Assembly (NCBI RefSeq): GCF_019145495.1
Contig: NZ_JAHSTU010000002.1
Span: 620,001-684,000, forward strand
DNA: 64,000 bases
From: Pseudomonas azerbaijanoccidentalis
GTDB taxonomy: Bacteria > Pseudomonadota > Gammaproteobacteria > Pseudomonadales > Pseudomonadaceae
Direction of reading: 5' to 3'
Each line of letters begins with the position of its first letter. The stretch's first letter is position 1. A model generated the notes under the pieces. That model searched no databases and was not told the origin of the DNA. It saw only the letters and a program-made list of their open reading frames with translations. This document shows positions 18,294-27,127 of the stretch, piece after piece. A program made the position numbers and the translations under genes.

Positions 18294-19043
18294 ATGAATA
18301 CGACGTTTTCCTGCGTGGGTTGCGGCAAATGCTGCAACGACCATCATGTGTCCCTGACCTTGCCTGAAGCCCGCATGTGGGCTGCCGATGGCGGCCAAGT
18401 CATCGTATTGGTCGAGGCCTTCCTGAACAACGGCCTTGGCCTGCCAGCGCAACAGCGTGAACATGCTGAACGCCGTTCGGCGGTGGTTCGCAGCGCCGAC
18501 GCCGAGGCTTATGTCGCCATCACCTTCGCCGCTTACAACGTCGGCCCCTGCCGGAATCTTGACGAAGACAATCTCTGCCGCATCTATGAGCGTCGGCCGC
18601 TGGTGTGCCGCATTTATCCGATGGAAATCAATCCGCACATTGCGCTAAACACTGCTGTTAAGGAGTGCCCGCCCGAGTCTTGGGAAAAAGGCCCGGACCT
18701 GATTGTCGGCGGCGAACTCGTCGACCGCGAGTTGTCGGAACTGATCATGCGTTCGCGTCAGGCCGATCGCGATGACATCCAGATGAAGGACGCCATTTGC
18801 GCGTTGCTGGGGTTTCGGACGACTGCGCTGAAGGGCGACGGATTTACCGCTTATCTACCGGACATGAATGAATTCGCCACAATCATCGACGAGCTGACCG
18901 GGCAGACACTGCCAGAGTGGAGCAGCGAGTGGCAGTTCCATGTGTCGGGAGAGGATATTGCCGGGCAGCTGGTTGCAGCCGGAGCGCTCGTGACGACAGA
19001 AGCGCCGACGAACTATGGGTTTATTTCGTTGCGGGCGGCTTGA
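18294..19043 (+). CDS. YkgJ-family cysteine cluster protein (CxxCxxCC)
   Basis: 249 residues with the signature CVGCGKCC at residues 7-14 and later cysteines in GPCRNLDEDNLC, LVCRIYP and KECPPES, the set assumed to bind zinc or an iron-sulfur cluster. Members of this family are widespread; a few are linked to protein modification, most are uncharacterised. The start is uncertain: ATG at 18294 places the cluster at the usual distance from the N-terminus, ATG at 18267 adds nine residues, and neither has a strong ribosome site. Confidence 0.75.
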   Translation: MNTTFSCVGCGKCCNDHHVSLTLPEARMWAADGGQVIVLVEAFLNNGLGLPAQQREHAERRSAVVRSADAEAYVAITFAAYNVGPCRNLDEDNLCRIYERRPLVCRIYPMEINPHIALNTAVKECPPESWEKGPDLIVGGELVDRELSELIMRSRQADRDDIQMKDAICALLGFRTTALKGDGFTAYLPDMNEFATIIDELTGQTLPEWSSEWQFHVSGEDIAGQLVAAGALVTTEAPTNYGFISLRAA

Positions 19044-19069
19044 ATCGGAATCGGCGGTGTTTGTGCAGG

Positions 19070-19157
19070 CCCCATCGCTAGCAGGGCTAGCTCCCACAGG
19101 GTTAGTGGTGAACACCTCATAACCACTGTGGCAGCTAGCCCTGCTGGCGATGGCGAT
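19070..19157. repeat. REP inverted pair (GCTAGCCCTGCTGGCGATGG type)
   Basis: CCATCGCTAGCAGGGCTAGCTCCCAC and GTGGCAGCTAGCCCTGCTGGCGATGG are inverted copies about 35 bases apart. This is a second REP subtype, distinct from the GATCGCAGCC type. Confidence 0.8.
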
Positions 19158-19185
19158 AGTATTGCCACCGCGACAATCGAGAAAC

Positions 19186-19422
19186 TTAACGCTTACCCAT
19201 CGACCGCCGAGTCCCCGGAGGCGCCATGCCTGGGGTCTTGGTGTGGCCGTTCTTGGCGCCGTTCTTGTACCACGGCTGGTTGGAGCCCTTGGCGGACGCC
19301 AGTTCACCCGGTTTGAACGGGAACTTGAACGCCGGGATTTCGGCTTTGGTTTCGCTGTCGGCGCTGGCGTCGACGTTGTCGCTCAAGACATCGTCGACCG
19401 GCGGTTGTTTCGGGGAAGTCAT
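19186..19422 (-). CDS. Small hypothetical protein
   Basis: 78 residues, hydrophilic, rich in Pro, Lys and Asp/Glu, with the core KFPFKPGELASAKGSNQPWYKNG. No signal peptide or membrane segment. GGAG lies five bases before the ATG and codon use matches the neighbours, so it is likely real. Function unknown. Confidence 0.6.
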   Translation of the reverse strand: MTSPKQPPVDDVLSDNVDASADSETKAEIPAFKFPFKPGELASAKGSNQPWYKNGAKNGHTKTPGMAPPGTRRSMGKR

Positions 19423-19494
19423 GAAAGCTCCGGGTGATGCGCAAAGTGTCGGGCCCGGTCAGCGAGCCGCGAAAGACGCCAGTATAACGGAAGG

Positions 19495-19588
19495 GCAGCT
19501 ACAAGCTTCAAGCTGCAAGCCACAAGTTAAAAACAGCCGCGGCGCCTTTTGGGCTTGCGGCTGAACGCCTGAAACTTGTAGCTTGCTA
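19495..19588. repeat. Inverted repeat with AGCTACAAGCTTCAAGCTGCAAGC core
   Basis: GCAGCTACAAGCTTCAAGCTGCAAG is followed about 50 bases later by AACTTGTAGCTTGC, with an inner hairpin AGCCGC/GCGGCT. The GCTTGAAGCT/CTTGCAGCT pattern is another extragenic repeat of pseudomonads. It lies directly upstream of the GhrB-like gene and could affect its leader. Confidence 0.55.
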
Positions 19589-19616
19589 AGCATTCCCGCC
19601 CGACGAGCCTGCCTCC

Positions 19617-20591
19617 ATGAAAAAAACCGTCCTCGCCTTCAGCCGCGTTACGCCTGAGATGGTCGAACGCCTGCAACAAGACTTCGACGTCATCGTGCCG
19701 AACCCGAAAAACGGCGACATCAATGCCCAGTTCAACGAAGCCTTGCCCAACGCCCACGGCTTGATCGGTGTCGGCCGCAAGCTCGGTCGTGCACAACTGG
19801 AGAACGCCGCCAAACTGGAAGTGGTGTCCAGCGTTTCGGTGGGCTACGACAACTACGACGTCGCGTACTTCAATGAACGCGGGATCATGCTCACCAACAC
19901 CCCGGACGTGCTCACCGAAAGCACCGCGGACCTGGCCTTCGCCCTTTTGATGAGCAGCGCTCGCCGCGTTGCCGAACTGGATGCCTGGACCAAGGCCGGC
20001 CAGTGGCAAGCCACCGTCGGCGCCCAGCTGTTCGGTTGCGATGTGCATGGCAAAACCCTGGGCATCGTCGGCATGGGCAACATCGGCGCCGCCATTGCCC
20101 GTCGCGGTCGCCTGGGTTTCAACATGCCGATCCTCTACAGCGGCAACAGCCGCAAGACCGCGCTGGAACAGGAACTCGGTGCACAGTTCCGCAGCCTCGA
20201 TGAGCTGCTGGCCGAGGCCGACTTCGTCTGCCTGGTGGTGCCGCTCAGTGAGAAAACCAAACACCTGATCAGCCATCGCGAACTGGCGCTGATGAAGCCG
20301 AGCGCCATTTTGGTGAACATCGCGCGCGGCCCGGTGGTAGACGAGCCGGCGCTGATCGAAGCGCTGCAAAACAACCGCATTCGTGGCGCCGGACTGGATG
20401 TCTACGAAAAGGAACCGCTGGCCGAGTCGCCACTGTTCCAGCTGAAAAACGCCGTGACCTTGCCGCACATCGGCTCGGCCACGAACGAAACTCGCGAAGC
20501 GATGGCCAACCGTGCACTGGCCAACCTGCGCAGTGCCCTGTTGGGTGAACGGCCACAGGATCTGGTCAACCCGCAGGTCTGGAAGGGCTAA
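19617..20591 (+). CDS. 2-hydroxyacid dehydrogenase, GhrB/2-ketogluconate reductase type
   Basis: 324 residues. The Rossmann motif GIVGMGNIGAAIARR sits near residue 143, and the catalytic set Arg (NIARGPVVDEPAL), Glu (YEKEP) and His (LPHIGSAT) is in place for the D-isomer-specific 2-hydroxyacid dehydrogenases. Closest in pattern to GhrB/TkrA, which reduce glyoxylate, hydroxypyruvate or 2-ketogluconate with NAD(P)H. No gluconate genes lie nearby, so the physiological substrate is open. Followed by a strong terminator. Confidence 0.88.
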   Translation: MKKTVLAFSRVTPEMVERLQQDFDVIVPNPKNGDINAQFNEALPNAHGLIGVGRKLGRAQLENAAKLEVVSSVSVGYDNYDVAYFNERGIMLTNTPDVLTESTADLAFALLMSSARRVAELDAWTKAGQWQATVGAQLFGCDVHGKTLGIVGMGNIGAAIARRGRLGFNMPILYSGNSRKTALEQELGAQFRSLDELLAEADFVCLVVPLSEKTKHLISHRELALMKPSAILVNIARGPVVDEPALIEALQNNRIRGAGLDVYEKEPLAESPLFQLKNAVTLPHIGSATNETREAMANRALANLRSALLGERPQDLVNPQVWKG

Positions 20592-20594
20592 AGC

Positions 20595-20628
20595 AAAACG
20601 GGCAGGCGCACACGCCTGCCCGTTTGTT
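20595..20628. terminator. Terminator between the GhrB-like gene and the EamA transporter gene
   Basis: AAACGGGCAGGCG and CGCCTGCCCGTTT form a 13-bp stem with a four-base loop, then TTGTT. It can serve both converging genes. Confidence 0.85.
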
Positions 20629-20639
20629 CGCAGATTGCC

Positions 20640-21542
20640 TCAAGCCAACTTGCCACTCCCCCGCACCAGCAGTGCCTTGGGTTTACGGAACACCAGCACG
20701 TTCCCCAGCATCACCATCACCAGCCCCATCAGTGCCGGGGCAGTCCATTGGTAACCTTCGGCAAATGCCGACACGTTCAGCGCCACCACCGGGAACAGCA
20801 CGGTGCAATAGGCTGCACGTTCCGGTCCCATGCGACCGACCAGCGTCAGGTACGCGGTGAATCCGATCACCGAACCCGGGATCACCAGGTACAGCAACGA
20901 ACCGATGTAGCGGGCATTCCACTCCATATCAAACGGAATGCCTTTGACCAGGCACCACACCGACAACATCGCCGCGCCGTAAGCCATGCCCCAGGCGTTG
21001 GTGGTCAACGGCTTGAGCCCGGCTTTCTGTTGCAGACTCGACAGCATGTTGCCCGCCGAGAAACACAAGGTGCCAAGCAGCGCCAGGCCCAAGCCGAGCA
21101 ACGTTTCCGGGCTGGCGGTGTGGCCGGCGAGTTCCGGCCAGAACAACAGGCCCAGCCCGAGCAAGCCCAACGCACCACCCATCAGCACATTGCGGGCGAT
21201 TTTCTGGCCGAAGAATACCCGGGCGTTGAGGGCGTTCCACAGTGTCGCGGTGGAAAACACCACGGCCACCAGACCGCTGGGAATCCACTGGCTCGCCGTC
21301 AGGAAACACATGAAGTTGATGCAGAACAGGCACAGGCCCTGCGCGAGGCAGATCAGGTGCCCGCGGCGGTTCATCACTTGAAGCTTGCGGCTGAGCAGCA
21401 ACATGACGAACAGCACCAACGCTGCAAGGCCGAAGCGATAGACGATCGACACGGGAATCGCCACCACACCCAGTTGCCATTTCAGGGCAATCCAGGTGGT
21501 GCCCCAGATCAGCACGGTCATCAGGTACAAAGACAGGTTCAT
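20640..21542 (-). CDS. EamA/DMT-family transporter
   Basis: 300 residues with ten predicted membrane helices in two EamA repeats (first half around TVLIWGTTWIALKW, second half around LLGTLCFSAGNMLSSLQQ). Such proteins export amino acids or other small metabolites. ATG at 21542 follows GAGGAG; the longer reading from 21623 has no ribosome site. Divergent from the AraC-type regulator, which may control it. Substrate unknown. Confidence 0.85.
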   Translation of the reverse strand: MNLSLYLMTVLIWGTTWIALKWQLGVVAIPVSIVYRFGLAALVLFVMLLLSRKLQVMNRRGHLICLAQGLCLFCINFMCFLTASQWIPSGLVAVVFSTATLWNALNARVFFGQKIARNVLMGGALGLLGLGLLFWPELAGHTASPETLLGLGLALLGTLCFSAGNMLSSLQQKAGLKPLTTNAWGMAYGAAMLSVWCLVKGIPFDMEWNARYIGSLLYLVIPGSVIGFTAYLTLVGRMGPERAAYCTVLFPVVALNVSAFAEGYQWTAPALMGLVMVMLGNVLVFRKPKALLVRGSGKLA

Positions 21543-21680
21543 GGCATTGGCTCCTCGATAGGAGTCCAGTGTCCCGCGCAGCAACGTGGCGCACTTGCAT
21601 AAACTTGCGCTTTTGTCAGGCAACGGGCTGGCAGGCGAACCGCTACGGAGTAGGATGCAAGGCGTTAGAGAGAACCGACC

Positions 21681-22553
21681 ATGGCACCGGATACCCTACA
21701 AGTCTTTCAAGCCCTCAACCGCTCGCCCAATGCTCGCCTCGAGCACAGCGCCGAGCTCGGTGACGGCTTGTCCGCAGCCTTGTGGAGCAACCACCACGAC
21801 GCCCAGGAATACGAAGCGCCGAGCCACCACACGTTGTCCTGCTACATCGCTGGCGGCACCGGCACTTTTCGCCGCGACCAGCCCGGCAACAAGGGTGGCC
21901 CCGACAAGCTGTGCATCCTGCCCGCCGACCATCAGTCCGGTTGGGTGATCAACGGCGACATCCGCCTGGCCCACCTGTATTTCAGCCCCGAACAATTTGC
22001 CTTGGGTTGCGTAACTCTGCTCGACCGTGAACCTCGGGAATTGCAGTTGCGCGAACAGACGTTCCTCGATGACCCGCAGCAGGCCGTGCGCTTTCGCCAG
22101 TTGATCACCCTCAACTGGGAAGAACCGGGCGAGCGTTTGCTCACCAGCAGCCTGGCCCACGAGATACTCGGCCATGCCCTGCTCAGCCAGGTCAGCGTGC
22201 GCCCGAACTTGCGCCTCAAGGGTGGTTTGGCCGCCCGGCAGCGGCGGCTGTTGGTGGAATATATCGATAGTCATCTGGACCAGGCCATCAGCCTGGGGCA
22301 ACTCGCCGCGTTGTGCGCGTTGTCGGAATACCACTTCGCGCGCATGTTCCGGGAGAGCTTCGGATTGCCGCCGCATCAATACGTACTGGCCCGACGCCTG
22401 AACTGCGCGCGGGAGCTGTTGCGCTCGACGCTAAAGCCGTTGGGGGAGATTGCATTGGCGTGCGGGTTTGCCAGTGCCAGTCACTTTACCAACCGGTTTC
22501 GGCAGGCGTTGGGCGGAACGCCAGGCGAATACCGGCAGGCGTTTTTGCGGTAA
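21681..22553 (+). CDS. AraC-family transcriptional regulator
   Basis: 290 residues. An N-terminal ligand-binding region is followed by the paired helix-turn-helix AraC domain at about 190-288: SLGQLAALCALSEYHFARMF and then the signature GEIALACGFASASHFTNRFR with GGTPGEYR at the end. It lies divergent from the EamA exporter, a frequent regulator/exporter pairing. Inducer unknown. Confidence 0.88.
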   Translation: MAPDTLQVFQALNRSPNARLEHSAELGDGLSAALWSNHHDAQEYEAPSHHTLSCYIAGGTGTFRRDQPGNKGGPDKLCILPADHQSGWVINGDIRLAHLYFSPEQFALGCVTLLDREPRELQLREQTFLDDPQQAVRFRQLITLNWEEPGERLLTSSLAHEILGHALLSQVSVRPNLRLKGGLAARQRRLLVEYIDSHLDQAISLGQLAALCALSEYHFARMFRESFGLPPHQYVLARRLNCARELLRSTLKPLGEIALACGFASASHFTNRFRQALGGTPGEYRQAFLR

Positions 22554-22562
22554 AACAAGATC

Positions 22563-22638
22563 AAAAGATCGCAGCCTTCGGCAGCTCCTACAGGAGAACG
22601 CAACCTCATGTAGGAGCTGCCGAAGGCTGCGATCTTTT
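22563..22638. repeat. REP inverted pair
   Basis: AAAAGATCGCAGCCTTCGGC... and ...GCCGAAGGCTGCGATCTTTT are near-perfect inverted arms around a 26-base centre, between two converging genes. Confidence 0.88.
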
Positions 22639-22648
22639 AGATATCGCC

Positions 22649-25075
22649 TCAAAATTCCAACGCGCTCGACAACGTCACCTGCCGCGAATCCCCCATCGAC
22701 ACGAAGAAACGGCTCGCCGCCGAAGTGTAGTACGTGCGGTCGAACAGGTTTTTCACGTTGAGCTGAAACTTGACCTTCTGCCCATCGAGTTGGGTGTCGT
22801 AGGTGGCGAACGCATCGGCCACGGTGTAGCTCGGCAGCTCGAAATCGTTCACTGCGTTGCCCGCCCGCTCACCCACGTATCGCGCACCCGCGCCAACCCG
22901 CAGCTGGTCGCCACCGATGACACGGCCAAAGTCATAAACCGCCGACAGTGAGCCACTGTTCCTGGCCACGTTTTGCAGTTTCTTGCCTTTGTAATCCGGG
23001 TCTTCGGTGACTTCAGCATCGGTGTAGGCGTAGCTGCCGATCATGCTCCAGCGGTCGCTGAGTTGCCCGCTCAAATCCAGTTCCAGGCCACGGGAACGTA
23101 CTTCGCCCGCTGCGCTGTAGAGCGTCACCGGACCTTCGGAGTTGGCCACCAGCACATTGCGTTTCTGGATGTCGAACAGCGCGATGTTGCCCGTGACGCG
23201 CCCCGGCATATCAAGTCGCGCGCCGACCTCCCAGGACTTGGCCTCTTCCGGTGCAATGCTGCCATCGAGCACGGTGCTGCTACCGCTCAGTGGTGCGATG
23301 GTCGAGTTGGGTTTGAACGATTCGGTGTAGCTGCCATAGAACGACAGCTCGTCGGTGTAGCGATACACCAGACCGGCGCGCGGCACCCATTTCTGCCCGT
23401 TGCTGTCCGTGTTGGCCTTGAACGGCACACCTTTGCCGGCGTACTGGTCGTATTCCTGGAAGCGTCCGCCCGCCACCAGAATCCATTGATCGGTGAGGTG
23501 AATCGAGTCCTGCAAAAACGCCGAGTTGCTGCGCAGCTTATCGGTCTGCGCGCTGTCGGCCGGGCTGACGGTGGTGCCTTCGACTTCACGGCCATAGACC
23601 GGGTTGAGGTAGCTGAAGGTGGTCAGGCTTTTCTGGCGGATCAGGTCGGCACGGTAGATCTTGCGGTACTCGTCATCAATGCCTAACACCAGGTCATGCC
23701 GCATGCCCGCCACATCGATTTTGCCTTCAAGGCTCGCCGTGGTGAAACGGTCGGTGCTGAGCGCATCCTGCGTGCCATCCATGCTGCGGGTCAGCGTGCC
23801 CTTCTGGGTGTCGATGGCGGTTACGCGGACTTGGCTGGCGTCGTAGGTTTCACGGTTCCAGCTGTAGCCGAAGTGCGCTTTCCAGTTGTCGTTGAGTTCG
23901 TGATCGGCCTCGAAGTGATACAGGTCCGAACGCCCTTCCATGTCATTGAAAGGCTCATCCAGACGGCGATCGCGGGGGATGTCCAACGGGTGGTTGTCAC
24001 GCGGGTCGATCACGGTGCCACGGTCGAACGGCGTGAGGAATTCACGGTGCTCGTAGGCGAACAGCAGCTTGGTGCTCTCGCCGAACCAGGCCAGCGACGG
24101 CGCGACCAAAGTCTCGCGATGCACGCCGTAGTTGCGCCAGTAATCTTCGTCTTCATGATCCAGCACCATGCGATAGGCCAGCCCGGTTGTGCCCAGGGCA
24201 CCGGTGCTGTCGAAGGTGCCGCCACTGCCATTCTTGCCTTCGCCGTAGGTCGAGCCGCGCACGGTCAACGCGTTGTATTGCTCAAGCTCGGGCTTCTTGC
24301 TGACCATGTTGACCACGCCGCCCGGGTCCTGGATCCCGTACAGCAGCGAGGCCGGGCCTTTGAGCACTTCGACTCGATCCACCGTGGCGTTCATGCCACG
24401 GCCCTGCACGATCGGCATGCCGTCGCGCATGATCGAACCGTTGCGGTTGTCGCCAAAGCCGCGGGTCATCACCGAATCCTGGGTACTGCCCAGCGTGTTG
24501 CCCTGGGTGATGCCGCTGACGTTGGCCAGCGCATCATCCAGATTACGCGGCGCCTGATCGCGAATGACCTGGGCGGCGACCACGTTCACGGTCTGCGGGA
24601 TTTCCTGAAGCGACGCCGAGCTGCGCATCACCGAAGTGGTGGCCGGCGGCTGGTAGCTGGTGGACTGATCCATCACCGACGTGATGGTGGTGGCGCCTAG
24701 ATTCAGCGCACCTTCGGTAGGCAACGGCTCCAGGGCCATGGTGTGACCGTCGGTGCGGCGGAAGGTGAAACCTGAGCCGCTGAGCAATTGCTGCAAAGCC
24801 TGTTCGGCGCTCATCTGACCACTGACCGCCGGGGCATTGAGGCTGTAAGGCGCTTCATCGGTATAGACCACGCTGATGCCCGTCACCCGGCTGAAATCGC
24901 TCAAGGCCTGGGGCAGCGGTTTGGCGGTCAGCGAAAAGCTGAACTGCGTCTGTTGCTGCGCACCACTTTGCGCGGCCACCGCCACGCTCAGCGGCAGCAA
25001 CGCCAACGCCGAGAAACCCAGCGCCGTAACACCCAACCATTGTTTGACCGAACCCGATTTTGCCCTGGACTTCAT
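22649..25075 (-). CDS. TonB-dependent siderophore receptor with STN signalling domain
   Basis: 808 residues. A signal peptide ending near AVAAQS is followed by a secretin/TonB N-terminal (STN) domain (about 45-110, FSLTAKPLPQALSDFSRVTG), a TonB-box region, a plug (LQEIPQTVNVV, RNLDDALANVSGI, VEVLKGPASLLYG) and a 22-strand barrel ending in LSSALEF with terminal Phe. The STN domain plus upstream fecR/fecI shows that it is a transducer: ligand binding signals to the anti-sigma factor. Order and type resemble fiuIRA/foxIRA of P. aeruginosa, so a hydroxamate xenosiderophore is a reasonable guess. Confidence 0.92.
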   Translation of the reverse strand: MKSRAKSGSVKQWLGVTALGFSALALLPLSVAVAAQSGAQQQTQFSFSLTAKPLPQALSDFSRVTGISVVYTDEAPYSLNAPAVSGQMSAEQALQQLLSGSGFTFRRTDGHTMALEPLPTEGALNLGATTITSVMDQSTSYQPPATTSVMRSSASLQEIPQTVNVVAAQVIRDQAPRNLDDALANVSGITQGNTLGSTQDSVMTRGFGDNRNGSIMRDGMPIVQGRGMNATVDRVEVLKGPASLLYGIQDPGGVVNMVSKKPELEQYNALTVRGSTYGEGKNGSGGTFDSTGALGTTGLAYRMVLDHEDEDYWRNYGVHRETLVAPSLAWFGESTKLLFAYEHREFLTPFDRGTVIDPRDNHPLDIPRDRRLDEPFNDMEGRSDLYHFEADHELNDNWKAHFGYSWNRETYDASQVRVTAIDTQKGTLTRSMDGTQDALSTDRFTTASLEGKIDVAGMRHDLVLGIDDEYRKIYRADLIRQKSLTTFSYLNPVYGREVEGTTVSPADSAQTDKLRSNSAFLQDSIHLTDQWILVAGGRFQEYDQYAGKGVPFKANTDSNGQKWVPRAGLVYRYTDELSFYGSYTESFKPNSTIAPLSGSSTVLDGSIAPEEAKSWEVGARLDMPGRVTGNIALFDIQKRNVLVANSEGPVTLYSAAGEVRSRGLELDLSGQLSDRWSMIGSYAYTDAEVTEDPDYKGKKLQNVARNSGSLSAVYDFGRVIGGDQLRVGAGARYVGERAGNAVNDFELPSYTVADAFATYDTQLDGQKVKFQLNVKNLFDRTYYTSAASRFFVSMGDSRQVTLSSALEF

Positions 25076-25182
25076 GACTCATGACCTGTGTAGAACCGCA
25101 ACGGATGCGAATGACTCGCAGTTTCAGTCACTACACGGATGGCATTCGGTTTTACCTCAGCAGAAAGTTGAAAATATTTTAT

Positions 25183-25217
25183 GAAGATCAAAAGATCGCA
25201 GCCTTCGGCAGCTCCAA
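25183..25217 (+). repeat. Single REP arm
   Basis: GATCAAAAGATCGCAGCCTTCGGCAGCTCC matches one arm of the REP pairs; the second arm is missing. It sits just downstream of the fecR stop, before the receptor gene. Confidence 0.7.
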
Positions 25218-25237
25218 AGGGAAATCGCGACTTTTCC

Positions 25238-26227
25238 TCAGCGCAAAATAATCAGATGCCCCAACACCTGATGCTGCTCAAACCCCAAAACGCCCTGCAA
25301 CGAACTCAACACGGCCTGCGGATGCTTGCTCGGAAAACTGCCACTGACCCGTCGCTGGGCCAGTTCATCGTTGAGCAACACGATCCGGCCCGGGTAATAG
25401 CGGCGCAAATCCTCCACCACATCGGCCAGCGTCGCCTTGTAGTAATTCAGCCACCCCTGGCGCCATGCCAGTTGCGCTTCGCTGTCAACCAAGTGCAGAG
25501 GTTGTGCCGTGCCTTCGCCATAGGCGACTTGCTGGCCGGCGGCCAGAATTTGCTGTTCGGCGTTTTTGTCCGCCGTTACCCCGACTCGGCCGGACAACAC
25601 CGTGACCTGCGCGCCATGGGGCTGCAGGCGTACTTCGAACTGCGTGCCCAATACCCGCGCCTGCCCCTTCTCGGCGTCAACCACAAACGGCTCGCCGGTG
25701 TGGGTCACGCTGAAAAAACCGGCACCGCGACGCACTTGCACATGCCGCTCACCGCCGCTGAAATCCACGGCGATGGCACTGTCGGCATCCAGGGTGACTT
25801 GCGATTGGTCGGCCAGAATGACCGTGCGGATTTCTCCCGGGGCCGAGACATAGTCAGCGCCCAGATCATCGATCCAGCGCGACGGTTGCCAACCACTGCC
25901 GAGGCTGATCATCAGCAACAGGCACGCGGCCATGGCCAGCGCCCCCGACAAACGCCGCACGCTGGCGCGCCGCGAACGGTTCATCGCATTGAGATAACCC
26001 TGCAACGCCAGGGCCTCTTCATCGGCCAGCGTGCGCGCGGGCACTTGGGTCATTTCCCACACCACTTGCGCCTGCGCATACGCTTCGGCGTGGGCCGGGT
26101 CGGCTTTCAACCACTGGCTGAACATGGCTTGGTCACCGCTGCTCGGCTGGTCATGCAACAGGCTCAGCCAGGCCAGCGCTTGCTGTTCCTGAGCGGGCGT
26201 CGGCAGGATGCGTTCGATGGTCTTCAC
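25238..26227 (-). CDS. FecR-family anti-sigma factor
   Basis: 329 residues. The N-terminal cytoplasmic region carries the short DUF4880-like helix bundle (QALAWLSLLHD, FSQWLKADPAHAEAYAQ), then one membrane helix (ALAMAACLLLMISLG), then the periplasmic FecR domain (VSAPGEIRTVILADQSQVTLDADSAI) and a C-terminal STN-like fold that meets the receptor. It holds or activates the sigma factor according to receptor occupancy. Its ATG overlaps the fecI stop by four bases. Confidence 0.92.
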   Translation of the reverse strand: MKTIERILPTPAQEQQALAWLSLLHDQPSSGDQAMFSQWLKADPAHAEAYAQAQVVWEMTQVPARTLADEEALALQGYLNAMNRSRRASVRRLSGALAMAACLLLMISLGSGWQPSRWIDDLGADYVSAPGEIRTVILADQSQVTLDADSAIAVDFSGGERHVQVRRGAGFFSVTHTGEPFVVDAEKGQARVLGTQFEVRLQPHGAQVTVLSGRVGVTADKNAEQQILAAGQQVAYGEGTAQPLHLVDSEAQLAWRQGWLNYYKATLADVVEDLRRYYPGRIVLLNDELAQRRVSGSFPSKHPQAVLSSLQGVLGFEQHQVLGHLIILR

Positions 26228-26796
26228 GGTGCTTTCCCTGGCGTGCGCGGTTCGGGTTCCCTCAGGCTTGCCTTGCAGGCCTCGAGCGCGCGCATCATAT
26301 GTTTTTCCACGGCGCTTTGGGACAGGCCCATGGCTTTGGCGATCTCGGCGTATTTGCGGCCATGAATGCGATTGAGCAAAAAGATCTGCCGCGTGCGTTC
26401 AGGCAATGCGCGCAACGCCGCTTCGACATGACGCAAATCGTTGCCTGCCTCCAGCGCGGCTTGCGGCTCGCCACCCACGCTGTCCGACGGTTCCGCCATC
26501 AAGCCTTCGCTGGCCCGAACCCGCGTGCCCTCACTGCGCAAATGGTCGATGGCAATGTTGCCGGCGCAGCGCAGCAGGTAGGTGCTGAGTTCCTCGACCT
26601 GCACCAGCGGCCGTCGCCAGAACCGCAGGAACAAATCCTGTACCAGGTCCGCCGCCGTCGCCCGGCAACCGACGCGACGGTTCACCAACGCCTCCATTTG
26701 CGAGCGTTGCGAAAGGAACACTTGCAGAAAATGCGCACGATCGCCGTGCGGTTTATCGCGCTCGGTATCACCGGGTTCGGCTGGACCGTTGATCAT
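26224..26796 (-). CDS. FecI-type ECF sigma factor
   Basis: 190 residues with sigma region 2 (VQDLFLRFWRRP, TYLLRCAGNIAIDHLR) and region 4 (ALPERTRQIFLLNRIHGRKYAEIAKAMGLS split across the HTH). Iron-starvation ECF factors of this type transcribe the cognate receptor gene. ATG at 26796 was chosen because the in-frame codon further up is TTG and lies inside the preceding gene; it starts four bases after that gene's stop. Probably Fur-controlled through the upstream site. Confidence 0.92.
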   Translation of the reverse strand: MINGPAEPGDTERDKPHGDRAHFLQVFLSQRSQMEALVNRRVGCRATAADLVQDLFLRFWRRPLVQVEELSTYLLRCAGNIAIDHLRSEGTRVRASEGLMAEPSDSVGGEPQAALEAGNDLRHVEAALRALPERTRQIFLLNRIHGRKYAEIAKAMGLSQSAVEKHMMRALEACKASLREPEPRTPGKAP

Positions 26797-26800
26797 CAAT

Positions 26801-27127
26801 TCAGTACTGCGCAAACGCGGCAATCGGGCTGGCCAACAGGCTCATCCAGGCCAGCGCCACGGCCAAGCGCGGGCGATACGGCATCAGCAACACCAGCAGC
26901 AAAGCACTGAGCATCAACACCGCAAACCATTCCACCAGGCCCAGCGCCCAGTCCGTCACCGCCAGCGCCGACCACAGCGACACGCTCAACAACAACCAGC
27001 CCGCCACTCTGAACAGCTGTCGCGAGCGGGATGAAAGTTTGCGTCGAAGCAGGTCCGCATGATGGCGATCCATCGACAAACACAACGCGGTGAAACCGCC
27101 ATAGCAGAGCAACAAGGCCAGCAGCAT
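26801..27127 (-). CDS. DUF3325 inner-membrane protein
   Basis: 108 residues, three membrane helices (LLALLLCYGGFTALCL, LFRVAGWLLLSVSLW, AVLMLSALLLVLLM). DUF3325 proteins occur next to PepSY-type proteins in pseudomonad iron-uptake loci. The ATG abuts the PepSY stop codon (TGAATG). Exact role unknown; a helper of the membrane reductase is the likeliest guess. Confidence 0.8.
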   Translation of the reverse strand: MLLALLLCYGGFTALCLSMDRHHADLLRRKLSSRSRQLFRVAGWLLLSVSLWSALAVTDWALGLVEWFAVLMLSALLLVLLMPYRPRLAVALAWMSLLASPIAAFAQY